This document shows, piece after piece, positions 23,401 to 34,000 of a stretch of 64,000 bases of DNA. Both the position numbers and the translations under genes were made by a program. The stretch is taken from assembly GCF_018320785.1 (NCBI RefSeq), contig NC_054886.1:30391732-30455731 (forward strand), read 5' to 3'. A model generated the notes under the pieces. The model was given only the letters and a program-made list of their open reading frames with translations, was not told the DNA's origin and did no database searches. This DNA comes from Cheilinus undulatus (taxonomy: Eukaryota; Chordata; Actinopteri; Labriformes; Labridae). Each line of letters opens with the position of its first letter. Positions within the stretch are counted from its first letter, which is position 1.

Positions 23401-23894
23401 TTACTGTTGTGTTGGTGTCGTTGCAACAGCAAATACACGACCTTGTATTTTCTGCATATACATTTTTAAGATATGGTATGTATTTCACACGAAAGCTTGG
23501 ATATAAACTAAACTCAGGCTAACAGGAAACTATTGCTAACATTACCAGAAAAGCAGAGCTAACTATAAAAGTTTAAATATATATTTCTAATTTTTCTGAG
23601 TTAAAACTGAAGTTTCTAATGCACTGTAAGACAGAAAACTCCCCCTAGTCTCCAAAGCACATATTTAACATTAATTTGTGTTGTTCTGCTCTGTCTCTTA
23701 TACATCCCTCTCTCTGTCAGTAGTTGACCTCTGTATGTCTCATAAAGGACATGTAGATGCATATCAGCTCATTTATTGAACAAACTGTAAAAGGAGAGAT
23801 TTGTTCTATTTATTTAACAGTTACCATATATGTAGATTTATTTCTCACCGTTTCAAAGTAGAGTCCCTTACCTGACGCTCTGTAATTTCTCCTG
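17463..23894 (-). CDS. Unrecognised multi-exon gene, possibly decayed (one in-frame TGA)
   Basis: Six short exons chain in one frame with good splice sites: 23894-23872 (23 nt), 23149-23126 (24 nt), 20159-20015 (145 nt), 18880-18824 (57 nt), 17702-17582 (121 nt) and a final piece from 17472 that stops at 17463. Readable segments include CFAALTEMEGGLKDC, ECRGQDPVYVHCSVCAPDK, VYDIWPEELNDIHLTQSDF and CPRWATPQNGLYSVLLRD. Five consecutive junctions agree in phase (0, 0, 1, 1, 2), which is hard to get by chance. Within the 145-nt exon a TGA interrupts the frame between LIPG and AFTVV. That means either a decayed gene, a replaced tryptophan codon or a selenocysteine codon. An upstream exon ending at 24099 would join in phase 1. 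I do not recognise the protein. Confidence 0.4.
17989..18027. repeat. Perfect short-loop palindrome (hairpin)
   Basis: Arms of 18 bases (17989-18006 and 18010-18027) are exact reverse complements around a three-base ACG loop. The core reads TTGTTCTGCAGAG / CTCTGCAGAACAA. It lies in an otherwise unremarkable part of an intergenic or 3'-flanking region. Confidence 0.9.
19470..19670 (+). pseudogene. Possible THAP-domain remnant (P-element-like)
   Basis: The plus strand reads QKCNCSVLLG and then, after a frame change, GSDNKQTHLYLSFHDW followed by RKDKEATLKILK. This order (paired cysteines, then SFH, then a basic helix) resembles a THAP zinc finger as found in P-element transposases and host THAP genes. 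The frame is broken, and the rest of a THAP domain is not clear. It sits in an intron of the minus-strand gene, upstream of exon 18880-18824. Confidence 0.25.
19880..19973. mobile_element. hAT-type terminal fragment (ACGCGTTAA...CAGCCCT)
   Basis: TTTTTAACGCGTTAAGG and a terminal GTTAACAGCCCT match the typical end of a fish hAT family whose start reads AGGGCTGT. The partner end was not found, so this is a fragment. A relative with both ends lies at 56446-56906. Confidence 0.5.
20385..20515. mobile_element. hAT-type 5' fragment (CAGGGGTGTCCAAAC)
   Basis: CAGGGGTGTCCAAACCATGG and the following GGCCAAATGCAGCCC are the left end of the same family that is complete at 53618-54062. The right end is missing. 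At about 20574 another repeat starting AGGGGCGGACTGG follows. Confidence 0.55.
20760..20965. repeat. Interspersed repeat with CATTTACTCAAATTACTGTA
   Basis: CAGGGGTAGAAAGTGACTC followed by CATTTACTCAAATTACTGTA and repeated AAGTA-type words is the usual text of an abundant fish non-autonomous repeat. A related inverted piece lies at about 56970-57130. Confidence 0.45.
20990..21397. repeat. GC-rich tandem-like block ending in a foldback
   Basis: From 20990 to 21300 a motif containing GGCCCAGAT / CTGGCCC / GTAAAACGG recurs with variation about every 100 bases, giving local GC enrichment. It ends in a long imperfect inverted repeat: arms 21322-21349 and 21356-21383 differ at one or two positions around an AAGTTC loop, and pairing can be extended outward to about 21309 and 21397. 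Looks like a MITE-type foldback end. Confidence 0.6.
21770..21845. repeat. Fish interspersed repeat (AATCAGAA...CAAGGAATTTGACTT)
   Basis: AATCAGAATCAGAACCCAGT, then TATTATTGGCA and ACAAGGAATTTGACTT, is a frequent fish retroposon tail. Only the short conserved part is recognisable. Confidence 0.45.
22501..22584. repeat. Direct repeat, copy 1
   Basis: About 84 bases starting near CTGGACATGACTCTCCAGTC recur at 22873-22954 with few changes. Spacing is about 370 bases. Identity as a known element is not clear. Confidence 0.7.
22873..22954. repeat. Direct repeat, copy 2
   Basis: Second copy of the repeat at 22501-22584, sharing GGACATGACTCTCCAGTC and the following ATCAAAG-AAGAGCAATA stretch. Confidence 0.7.
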
Positions 23895-24098
23895 CTGTAA
23901 AATAAAATTAGAGAAATGGTAAATAACGGTCACAGGGAAGCTAATTAGTGCCAGCTAACTTAGCATAGCTAACTTTCTCACTAAGCTAGCAGATCGTTTT
24001 TCGATGGAATTAGCTAAAAAAGAATTTAAAATATCAGACACTTAAAAAAAACTGTTAAAAAACACTAAAACGTTTGTTCTTAAAACAAAATTTCTCAC

Positions 24099-24440
24099 CT
24101 TTCCGATGCAGTAGTTTTCTAGAAGCCGTGCTGTCCGTTTTGTCAGTTACTCCTCCAAACCGGTCTGAACCGGTCCAACTGAAGAAAACAAGATCAAAGG
24201 AATTCGCGCGCTCGTTTGCACTGTTCCGACCCGCCCACTGACAGTGAGTTATGAGTGACACGCCCACTGCCGAGAGGTCACAGCCTAGGAGTGACCCGGA
24301 TCTGTAACGGAGCCGGCATGGAGGCGGATCCGGTCCAGAGTCAGCTGCTGTCATCCTTCGTGGTCTGAACATGTTTGATAAACAGTGATCTGATCCTGTT
24401 AGCTCTGAGTCTGCGCAGTGACGCTGGTGACCCTGGGTCA
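24099..24440 (-). promoter_or_regulatory. CpG-rich promoter and first exon of the 17.5-24 kb gene
   Basis: This is the only clearly CpG-dense stretch between 15 and 31 kb, with GAATTCGCGCGCTCG, GTGACACGCCCACT, GAGCCGG and CGGATCCGG. On the minus strand it ends in a good splice donor (AAAG then GTGAGA, exon end 24099), and the frame stays open from an ATG at 24372. Whether that frame is translated or is 5' UTR is undecided. It would join exon 23894-23872 in phase 1. Confidence 0.5.
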
Positions 24441-25154
24441 GTCTGTCACACAGGCACTGAGCACATAAGAGATGTTAAATACAGTTTCACTCATTTATTT
24501 GGAGAAAAATCTCTTTCTCAAAAAAAATAACAAAAAAAGATAACTTCATCATTTTGAACAAAACTCTTAGCATATACTTTAACATTTGGTTAAAGCTGCG
24601 TTTAAACACTGCAGTCAGACATGAACCATCTAGAATAAAGGATGATGTAAAAGAGGGGAGATTAAACTAATACTCATGATTTAGCCTGGGTCCACTCTTT
24701 ACTGTGTTTCTGCTGAACTGTGGGCTGACTGTAGACTGAAGAGGTTCAAATCAGATAGAAAACACTAACTTTTTTACTCTTTAAAATATTGCTATCATGA
24801 AAGTCTGACAGGATTTGGTTTCTAATTCATCAGGGATCCTATACAGATAAATATTATGTGGCTTTTAGACTCTAGAAGATGGTTTGATTTTGTGTTAGGA
24901 TGATTTAGTCTGACCTTATTGACTCCATCATGTGGAAACAGTTAACTTGAGACTTTTTCTGCAATTCACAGCTAGTGAAAAAAAAAGTGAAAAAAAAGTG
25001 TAAAACACACCAAAATATCAGAAATCAAGCTTCTGAAGTTCAAAGATTTCTGGGGGAGGAACGCCAGACCACCCACACGTCTGGACTAAATCTACATGCC
25101 TCACTAACTACTGTACATGTGATTTTCTTCTTGGTAGTTTTAAGTTTCAGAGTA

Positions 25155-25240
25155 AGTAAAGTAGTGGTTCTCAAACTGGGGTCCGGGGACCCCTGGGGGT
25201 CTGCGAGCCACAGCTTAGGGGTCCACGAAATAATTAAAGA
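25155..25240. mobile_element. hAT-type end (GTGGTTCTCAAACTGG)
   Basis: AGTGGTTCTCAAACTGGGGT followed by CCGGGGACCCCTGGGGGTC is a familiar fish hAT-family start. It directly precedes the pyrimidine-rich array at 25383, which may be internal sequence of this element. Confidence 0.6.
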
Positions 25241-25382
25241 AAAAATTATTGAAGTCCATGTCATTACAAAGCAAATAATTTAAATTAACATAGGGACCAC
25301 AGTAGCATAAAACACTCCCAAATAATTCAGCTTTGGACCGATTGAAATTAGATACCATTGTGTGATTGTTTATTGTTAAACA

Positions 25383-26045
25383 TAATTGTCACATTTTTGC
25401 CACATTTATCCCATTTTTTCCCTTTTTTACTATTTTGTGACAGTTGTCAGCCAATTAAGCTACCTTCGTCATTAAATACAACTTTCTTCCCTACTTTTTT
25501 GCCCATTTTTAGCACTTCTTTTCGATACTTTTCCCCATTTTTGGCCCTTTTTTCTTTTTTTTTTCTTACCACCTTTCACCCATTTAAGCTACCTTTTCCC
25601 ATTAAATACCACCTTTCCTCTTATTTTTCCCTATTTAGTCAATTTTCTCTCATTTTTCTGCCAGGTTTTTTTTTTTTTTTTTTTGCCCATTTTGGACTTT
25701 TTTTTTCCTTTTTCTCATTTTTTTCACCATTTTTCACCTATTTAAGCGATCTTTGCCATCAAATATCACTTGTGTCCTAATTTCTTGCCCATTTTAGCAA
25801 CATTTTTTGGCCACTTTTATCCCATTTTTGCTCTTTTCACAATAATTAGCCCATTTAAACTACCCTTTTGCCATTAAATACCACCTGTAACTTCTATTGG
25901 CCAGTTCTATCCAAGTTTTGCGCTTTTCTGACATTTTTTGGCCCATTTAGGCTACCCTTTTCCATTAAATACCACTTGATTCCTATTTTTTTGCCCTATT
26001 TTGCCACTCTTGACTGCTTTTTGCCATGTTTTTGCCACTTTGTCT
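25383..26045 (+). repeat. Degenerate minisatellite array, TTTTTGCCA orientation
   Basis: The words TTTTGCCACTTTT, CCCATTTTT and TTAAGCTACCTTT...CCATTAAATACCAC recur with irregular spacing, giving a pyrimidine-rich strand with long artificial open frames. The same words occur at 54790-55650. The reverse complement (GTGGCAAAAATGGG) fills 29715-30480, 40125-41095 and 60260-60935. Confidence 0.75.
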
Positions 26046-26749
26046 CATACCAGACGTTCCCAATATGGCATACAGCATGTAGTTTCCCAACAACAAAAAT
26101 GTGGCTAGTGGAAATGCTTAGTGGCTAATAACTGTTCAAAAATAAGTAGCCACAGTGGCCAGTGTGCAAAAAAGTTAATGTAAAGCCCCGGAGATAAGGT
26201 ATATACTTAACGCTTTAAAATAATAGAAATTGTTTTTTAATAGACACAATTAGTACCTCCAAATAAAATATGTGCATTCAAAGAATACAAATGGCTTAAA
26301 ATCAATGAAAATAGCATCTGTAGAGTTGGAAAAGCTCTGCCCCTGCCTTCCTCTAATGTTTTTTTTCCCTTGTTTCTTAACTCTCTCACGCTGGCTCGCT
26401 CATTTTGCTCATGTCACTGCTGTGTGATTGACAAGTGACAGATGCAACAGCCTGAGGAAACGGGCGGGACACAACCACAGGGACCAAAGCTGATTGGTTA
26501 TAGGCAGTGATAGGTGAACTTCCTTAACGTCCTTAGAAAACACAGGCGTAGCGTATCACAATAGCCCAGCCCACTCCCCCACAAAAAAGTCCTTGAGAGA
26601 GCCTGTGTCCACAACACTGTGGGCCATAGTCACGCTTTCCTTTTCCCCCCCTTTTCTTTGTTTTCCTTCTTGCCTGGCCAACTGGCCCTTCAGCCCGTCG
26701 GCCCACCGGGGAAATCCCCAGCTTCCCCGTACATCAGTCCGCCCTGCCA
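26046..26749. other. Intergenic, no gene seen
   Basis: Mixed-composition sequence between the minisatellite and a Tc1-family fragment. Poly-T and poly-C runs only. Confidence 0.5.
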
Positions 26750-27180
26750 GGTGGTATAATGTTAATCAGTGTCTATCTCATGTTTTTGGCTGTTCTTTAT
26801 CACAGAGCTCCCTTATCTGAATGTTAAGAAGCATTTCCAGAGAAGAACCTTTTAATCATTAAAACAACTTAATGGTAGTGATTTTTCAACCTTTGTTCAT
26901 GCAAGAAGGAAGGTCAAAGATATTTTTCTTGGACAACCTCCTTCACATTATCACAACAGAAACATGTGTCGGTGTCTCTACTTCCATTTTGGACCTTAAA
27001 AGCGATCCACTGCAATCCCAAGCTGAGCCAGCTCCTTTAACATTGCAGGTATGCAAGAGTCCTTCTTTAGAGAAGTCACGCTCCAGGCACCGACCCGGAA
27101 AGACCGCTTCAGGTCGAGCCGTTGAGAACAGGTTAATGTCACCTCAGCACCATCAGCAATACCCAAATACAATGCATGAT
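26750..27180 (+). mobile_element. Tc1/mariner-family fragment in inverted orientation, with an empty TTAA site
   Basis: Reverse complement of the Tc1-family block found in both lectin units (about 37150-38300 and 48410-50170). The plus-strand text encodes scraps such as NPKLSQLL-type and HCRYARVLL-type transposase words. At 26996-26999 the sequence runs straight through a single TTAA, where both lectin-unit copies carry a TTAA-flanked insertion. No full transposase remains. Confidence 0.65.
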
Positions 27181-29204
27181 AAACAGATACAGTATTTTGA
27201 TTAAAACCATGGTTTTCTTTGAACTTCAAGCATTTTTCTGCCTGAGAACCAAATCCCAAAACTTTTTCTTGTTCTCATGATTTTTAAGCTTATATATAAA
27301 TATAGTTTTCATTTTATAAAGTTGAGGTAGTGCAGAATAAATTATATCAAACATGAGCATGGTGTATATTTTCTGAGTGGTTTACATTGTCAAAAGAAAA
27401 GTATTTTAAAAAATGGCAAAAGAGCCAGAACCGCTAAGGGTTAATTTTTAAGAAAAAAACCCTCAGAATTCTTACGTTTAAAAGTCATTTATTTAAGAGA
27501 AAAAAATAGATTTTTTTTACTTTAAAAGTTGTAAATCCATGTCAACCAAAACTTTGAATTTTTTAGTTTAAAAAGTCGAAAAATCCAAACACTGTTTTTA
27601 GTTTGTTTTCTTATTAATATTTTTACCTTAAAGTATATATTTTTAGTTTTTAAAATCTTGAATTTTTTTACTCTCTAATATCAAAATGTACAACTTTTTA
27701 AACTCTGATATTTTGAGTTTTTCCTGTGAATTTAAGATTTCTTTGAACTGAAATTCTTAGTTTGTTGTCTTGGAAACAGACTTTGTAATCTCAAAGATGT
27801 GCAGACCTCATGTTGACTCTGTTAGGACATCTTACTTTGCCACAGTTGTTCACTGTAAGGTGACAGTCTTTCTTAAGTATAATCAGTGCTTTGCACTGTG
27901 TAAATAATTCTAATTATAAATACCTTCAATTTATTGAATCAAAATTTTATAGAGTCAGAAGAAGTGTTAAATTTAACACTATGGGGCTGAATCAACACTG
28001 ATGATTTTGCTGTTTCCCATGTTGGAATAACTGGATCTGTGCAAAAAAAAAATGAACACTTTCAAAAGTGGATGCATATACACACTTTCCTAGTTTTCAG
28101 TTTAACACTCTCAATGCTAACACTGGTGATTTTGCTGTGTAAACATGTTTTTGGTTGTCATAGATGATAAGAATTACAAGGTCCCATAATATTCCATTGA
28201 AAATGCATGTAGGTCATTTCTGACCCACTTATGGAAGCGTTGCGTAGAACGAAAACTTAAATGCGATGAGATGTGATGCATGTTAATGATGAACATTTGG
28301 AATATGAAATGATGGCAGCTTACAATTACAAGGACAGAATTTCTGACCCATCTTTATGCATGTAAAGATGAAAAATCCTTTCATTTTCATTTATAGCCTG
28401 GAAACATGAAGGTTGTAAAAGATAAACTGGCATGTCTGCTGTCTTTATAGCTCTGGGTCATAAATTGTAATAACTTTGCTGAACCATGAAACATATCCAA
28501 ATATCAAAGGAACACATTATCTATTATCACTTTAATTAACAGCTTTTAGACTTTACACTATTCTTGCATATTTCAGAGCCAGAGCTGGGCATTGCCAGTC
28601 CAGAAAATCTGATTAATATTTCTAAAAATTGTGATTGTTTATATTCCATTCTTACTGTTTTGATTTCTTTTCTTTTCTGTGCCTTTCTTTGAATCTTAAT
28701 CGCTCCTACATTTCTGGCTCTTAGGTCTTTTTTTAATGTGGTTGGGTTCCTGTACTAAATGATGCATATCCATTTCTGAGAACAGTAAATCAGACTTTTC
28801 TCTACACCTGCATATTTGTGAAACCAAGCTGGGCAACGCCAGTCCAGAAAGTCTGACTCTAGAAAACAAAAATGTAGTTCTTGAGTTTGTAACTTCAGTT
28901 AGAGCTTCACTCAAATTAAATTCAAAATGTTTCTTTGTGTGAGGTTTAAACAGATGAATTATATCAGAACCTGCTGTAAATCTGTGTAGCAGATCAGCTT
29001 GTTTCAGTGACTGTACTGTTCATTCATTGGGAAAAAGGCCGGTCCACTTTAAAAGACCAAGGCTGTGTGAGAAGGAATTTTTCCAAAACTTATTGAACTT
29101 TTCTTATCAGAGACACAAATCCAGAGTCAGCTTCTGTTACTGTTAATTGTTACTTTGTTTGTTATCAGCATTACAGCAGAGGTACAAATAAGAAAGGTTC
29201 AGAC

Positions 29205-29710
29205 ACGGGCAACATTGTTGGTACCCTCTGGTAAAAAAAAAAAAAAAAAGAAAAAAACAATAATGGTCACTGAAATGAGATAAAACTGACAAAATTAAAA
29301 ATAAATAAAAATTTCCTAAAAATTAACTCATGAAAATCAGACATTGCTATTGAATTGTGGTTCAACAGAATCATTTAAAAAACACAAAGTCATGAAACCG
29401 ACCTGGACTAAAGTGGAGGTAGCCTGAGAAAATATGTAAAATAATGTGACCATAGAGACATGTTGAACTAAGGTGAGTCTTGTAATTGTCATCACAGGTG
29501 TCTTCAAACTTGTAATCAGTCAGTGTGACTATAAGTAGTCACTGTGCTGTTTGGTACCAAACTGAACATGGAGCACAGAAAGCTACAGAGACAGTTGTCC
29601 CAGGAGATTAGTAAGATAATGATAGACAAATATGTTATAGGTAAAGGCTTTTAGACCATCTCCAAGCTTAATGATCCTGTGAGTACAGCTGAGCATATTT
29701 TTCAGTGGAA
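29205..29710 (+). mobile_element. Tc1-like transposon, 5' portion
   Basis: The left part reads TTGTTGGTACC, AATGGTCACTGAAAT and CAGACATTGC...GAATTGTGGTTCAAC, the well-known Tc1-type non-coding lead. It is followed by a decayed transposase start (plus-strand words MEHRKLQRQLSQEISK and TISKLNDP). The C-terminal catalytic half is absent; the sequence runs into the minisatellite at 29715. Unit B lacks this piece. Confidence 0.65.
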
Positions 29711-29714
29711 GTGG

Positions 29715-30480
29715 AAAAAAATGGAAAAAGTGCTAGATGGGGGGGCAAAAAGAAGTTGAAGAAAACTGAAAAGGGTGGCAATATCAACAAGATGGCCAAA
29801 AGTGGACAAAATTGTTTTCAAGTGGAAAAAATGGGCATCAAAGAGTGAATAAGTGGCAGAAATGGGCATAAAGTGGCAAAAGAAGTGGCAAAACTGGCAC
29901 TGAAAGGCAAAAAGGGCATAAAGTGGCAAAAGTTGGTAAAAGGTGCAAGAAAAGTGGCTAAAATGAGCAAAATGGAGCAACAGGGCATAAAGTGGCCAGA
30001 AAAGTCAAAAAGAAATTGCACAAAAGGGCATAAAGTGGTAAAACATTACAAACATGGCCTGAAGAGGACAAAATTGGTCAAAGAGGAAAAAAATGGCCAA
30101 TAAGGCAAGAAGTGGCACACATGGGAAAAAGTGGCAATGAGAAGATTATGAAATGGGGCAAAAAAAGATCAAAATGTGCAAAAAGTGGCAAAAACATTAG
30201 AAAGTTTGCCCAAAAAAGACAAAATTGATTAAAAATGGAAAAACATAGAAAAACAAAACAAAAAAGAAAAAAAAAAGTGGTCACAATGAGCAAAAGGGGG
30301 CAGAAATGGGCATAAAGTGGCAAAAAGAAGTTGCAAAAAGAAGGGCATGGAAGGGTAAAATGTTTAAATAGTGGCAAAAATTGGTAAAAGGAGCAGCACA
30401 AGTGGCCAAAATGAGCAAAATGGAGCAAAGTGGCTAGAAATGGCAAAAAGAAATTGCACAAATGGGCAGAAAGTGTAAAA
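29715..30480 (-). repeat. Degenerate minisatellite array, unit A
   Basis: Repeats of GTGGCAAAA, AATGGGCATAAAGTGGC and AATGAGCAAAATGGAGC on the plus strand. The region ends at the flank AACATCAGAACCCCATAATAGC, which is shared with the arrays at 40125 and (diverged) 60260. The long frames on both strands are products of the repeat and not genes. Confidence 0.8.
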
Positions 30481-30804
30481 AAAAGGGAAACAGCACAAAT
30501 AAATAATTCCAACATCAGAACCCCATAATAGCATGACAATGATTTCAGCTCCAAAATAAGGGAACTGTTAGCCATAATGCTAGCACCAATGCTACTGATC
30601 CAGCACACATGCACTGTTATCATCATAAATCTAAACTGGGAAGACCCATTCTCTGGGTATTTCAGGGGCCTAGCCAGTTCTATGGCTGTGCTTTGAAAAC
30701 CAAAGAAAATAGAGGAAAATTGCCCTGGAAATCCCTCAAGACTGCTGCTGTTTGTGAGAGTTAAATGAATACTCATATATCAGTGAGTTTCAAGTCATAA
30801 CACT

Positions 30805-30810
30805 TTTATT
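30805..30810 (-). terminator. Poly(A) signal of lectin gene 1
   Basis: TTTATT on the plus strand (AATAAA on the minus) about 260 bases beyond the stop codon of lectin gene 1. The corresponding site in gene 2 is at 41409-41414. Confidence 0.6.
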
Positions 30811-31065
30811 TCCACATTAAAAAAAACAAAGAACATTTCATTTTTCAGAGTTAGGTTTAAAAAAGCTTCTTTTTCATACACATTGAACTTCACTTACATA
30901 ATACTGTCACTGATCATTTATGGCCCTAAGAAGCGAAAAAAGGTACAAAAGGTTAAAAACAGATGAATAATGGAGCATTCATGTTGATTGTATAATTGAC
31001 GACAATAAACAATGATTTTGTGCTCTTCACACTTTCTTCAAGTCGCTGTGTTGACCAGCAGACGA

Positions 31066-34000
31066 TCAAAGATTTCTGGCACAGACGAATGGGCGATGGC
31101 CCCAGCACCAGAGGTCGTCCCAGCACCTTTGACCTGTTAGAAGAACAATAAATATTGGAATAAATATTGAAGGGAAGTACTCTGTTGTTTTTCTTGTGAT
31201 GTGTGCCGCATATCATTTATTGAATGTTGGGGCAAAGTATTGATTTTTGAAATATTTTTATTAAAAGTACTAATTGATTTACCTCCATAGTTCATCTGTA
31301 GACAATGCTGCGACCTATCATTGTTTGGCTCTCCAGGACACCAGTTGATGTTGGAGAAACGTGATCCATCACTCCACAGCCAAACTCCCTCCTGAACAAA
31401 ACAATTTAACACGTTTTATTATAGACACTGGAAATAGAACAGTGGTATTTCTTAAGGGCTTATAACATCGTGTAATCAGCTACGTACGTGTTGTGCGTCT
31501 GAGCCTCCAAGCCATGTGCTTGGATACCCGTTAGTTCTCCTGTATATCATCCCCTGAATGAACCGATACTCACTAAAGCTGTGCACTGAGGCAAGGTTTC
31601 CACCTCGAGCCTGGCAGTTCCTCTGCAGAAATAGAGATATTGTGTGAGGCCACACACAAAAATGCAAGCCAAAACTTAATTTTTGATCCCTTTCAACTCT
31701 TTGAGTTTGGAAGCTAAACCAATTTCTACCAAAAGTGGGCAGGACTTTGGACCTGATAGCTGATTTGATGGATTAAAAGGTTCCTTGCCTCAGGAACTTT
31801 TTGGTTAAATACACCTTTATCTCTTGGATGATGGTGTATTTCTGCAGTGGCAGTGAGCCTTTAGTCTGAAGCACAATGCTCCAAAATATTAAGATCTGGG
31901 TGAGCATCTGGATGCCATTCTAGCACTGCGAATTCAGTAACAGTGTACATTTATGTTTTAGTTGGATTATCAGTTAAACCTGTTAAGTCCAAGCCTCTTT
32001 GATTAGGCTACTGCTTGAAATTTCCAGCCCATCTTTAAATGAGTATAACTCTGTAACTACAAGGTCTATTTGAATGATCTAGGTACAATAATAAAGAGGG
32101 CACTTGTGAAATTTATTCAGAAGTGTAAATATGTGTATATATGTTACTGGATCAGAGGTACAAGTTGGGAAATAAAAAAATTTCATTTCTGCCTAACTGT
32201 TTTGCAGTTTTAGCATATATATCCCATAGAAATAATGCAGTTGAAGTCCAAATATCTCCAGTAGGCCAAAGCACCACATTTTTACATTACTTCTTTCAAA
32301 TTTCATGCCACTTGAGGGTTGTCAGCACAAAATAAGAGAGATTTTAGTAATAAATATCCAGGCGAAATCCCCTCTTGTGCCAAATTGGGCCCAATTTGGC
32401 CCAATCTCTGCCCTTTCAAAAATCACAGGTATCAAACTTTTTTTACTCATATGCCATTATTTCCCTGTCAAAGGAAGTCTTACAAAGGAACTAAAGTTTG
32501 CCACCAAGAGGAGCAGATTTATTTTCAATGGCACAAAAAATAACATAAAATAAAGTGCAGAAAAATAAAAGAAACTGTTGAAACAAATGGAAACTGCACA
32601 AACATGACTAGAATTTTCAGTAGAGACTGGGCTTTCAAATGAGACCATGTTTGTGTCTGTAGTAGCATGCACCATCCCATAGGGGGCGGAAGTGTCTGGC
32701 TACGTAGCACTACAGCCACTTTGATATGTCGTCATTGAGTTGAGTCCTTTTTGATTTGGATGTGGTCTAGGTAAAAATGGTTTATTTGGGCTTGTAGCTG
32801 AGCTTCTGTTTAATTTGATGTGTAACATGAATAGAGCGCGCAGAGCAAGTTTGTTTGGATCAAGGCAAGCAGGACCAGATTTGGTCCGGCTAGGTCCTAA
32901 AGGGTAAGAATAGAGCCAAAGAACTTGGTCAGGGTTAGGCAAAAGTACAGGGTTCTGGTTCTGATCGAAGGCTGCTCATAGAAAGTACATGTAGCCTGTA
33001 GTTTCAAAAGTGACCCAGAGCTGCAGTGTCTACCATGTGTGGGACCAATAAATGCAATATTTATCGTAGATGCACTTGAATCCAAATCATTGTGGTTACC
33101 TCAGCGTAGGCCCAAGTCATTGTTGCATGAACATAGAGGAAACAGCGATTGTTGTAAAGACTCCAACCACCGGGACAATGATTTGATCTCTGGAAGGGGA
33201 CGCTGTCATCTGCAAACAAATCTAAGACAGAAGTGAACAAGGGAACCATCAAACTCACATTAATCCTAACCTGAAATGCTAGATAGACAGTTTCACATCC
33301 CATAGACGGTGTTTGGGAAGAGCGGGATCTTTCAAAAGAAAAAACTCTCTTTCTGTCACATTCATTATGGGCCAATCAGTGACAAAACATATAGGCCCCA
33401 ATTATGTAGAAATTTCATTGTTATAAGTACAACCATCTAGTATTAGTAATCAGTAATCATTTACAATGATGTCTACTCGACATCATTGTAAATGAGGGCT
33501 CGCCCTCAATGATTTTGGAGTCTAAAATAAATAAAGATTATTAAATAGTCAAGAATTAAGTGGTTTTTACCTTGTAATAAGTTGGCATTTTACAAGTAAT
33601 AACTCATAAAAATGGTAATGTTAAGGAAGTATTTACCTACTCATAATGTATTTAGTATCAAGTAATTTTCTGGAAATTCACCAGTAATTAAGTGGTACTG
33701 TCCCCTAACCCTACACTCAAAAAAAAACAACATGAGTGTCTGTTACATGAACCTAAGTCTAACATGTAGCTTCTATCATATAAAGTCAAGTTTTATGGTT
33801 GAACACTTTCAAATTATGTAGTTTTAACATAACATGCAACAACTTAAAATTTACTAGACTAATTTATGTGAACACTACCTAATTCCAATGAGTTAAAATT
33901 GCAAATCACCTCTGCTTACAAATCCAGATTCTTGAAAAATTACTGGTTACACTTATTTCTATATAGTTAAAATTACTATGTAATTCAAGCCAGTTAACCA

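Noticed and set aside
25358-25780. 140-codon hydrophobic open frame in the pyrimidine-rich block
   Set aside because: It is the translation of a TTTTTGCC-type minisatellite; several frames stay open for the same reason.
30078-30776. 232-codon minus-strand frame, the longest in the window
   Set aside because: Most of it is the GGCAAAA minisatellite read backwards (Phe/Leu/Cys-rich, repetitive); no domain and no splice context.
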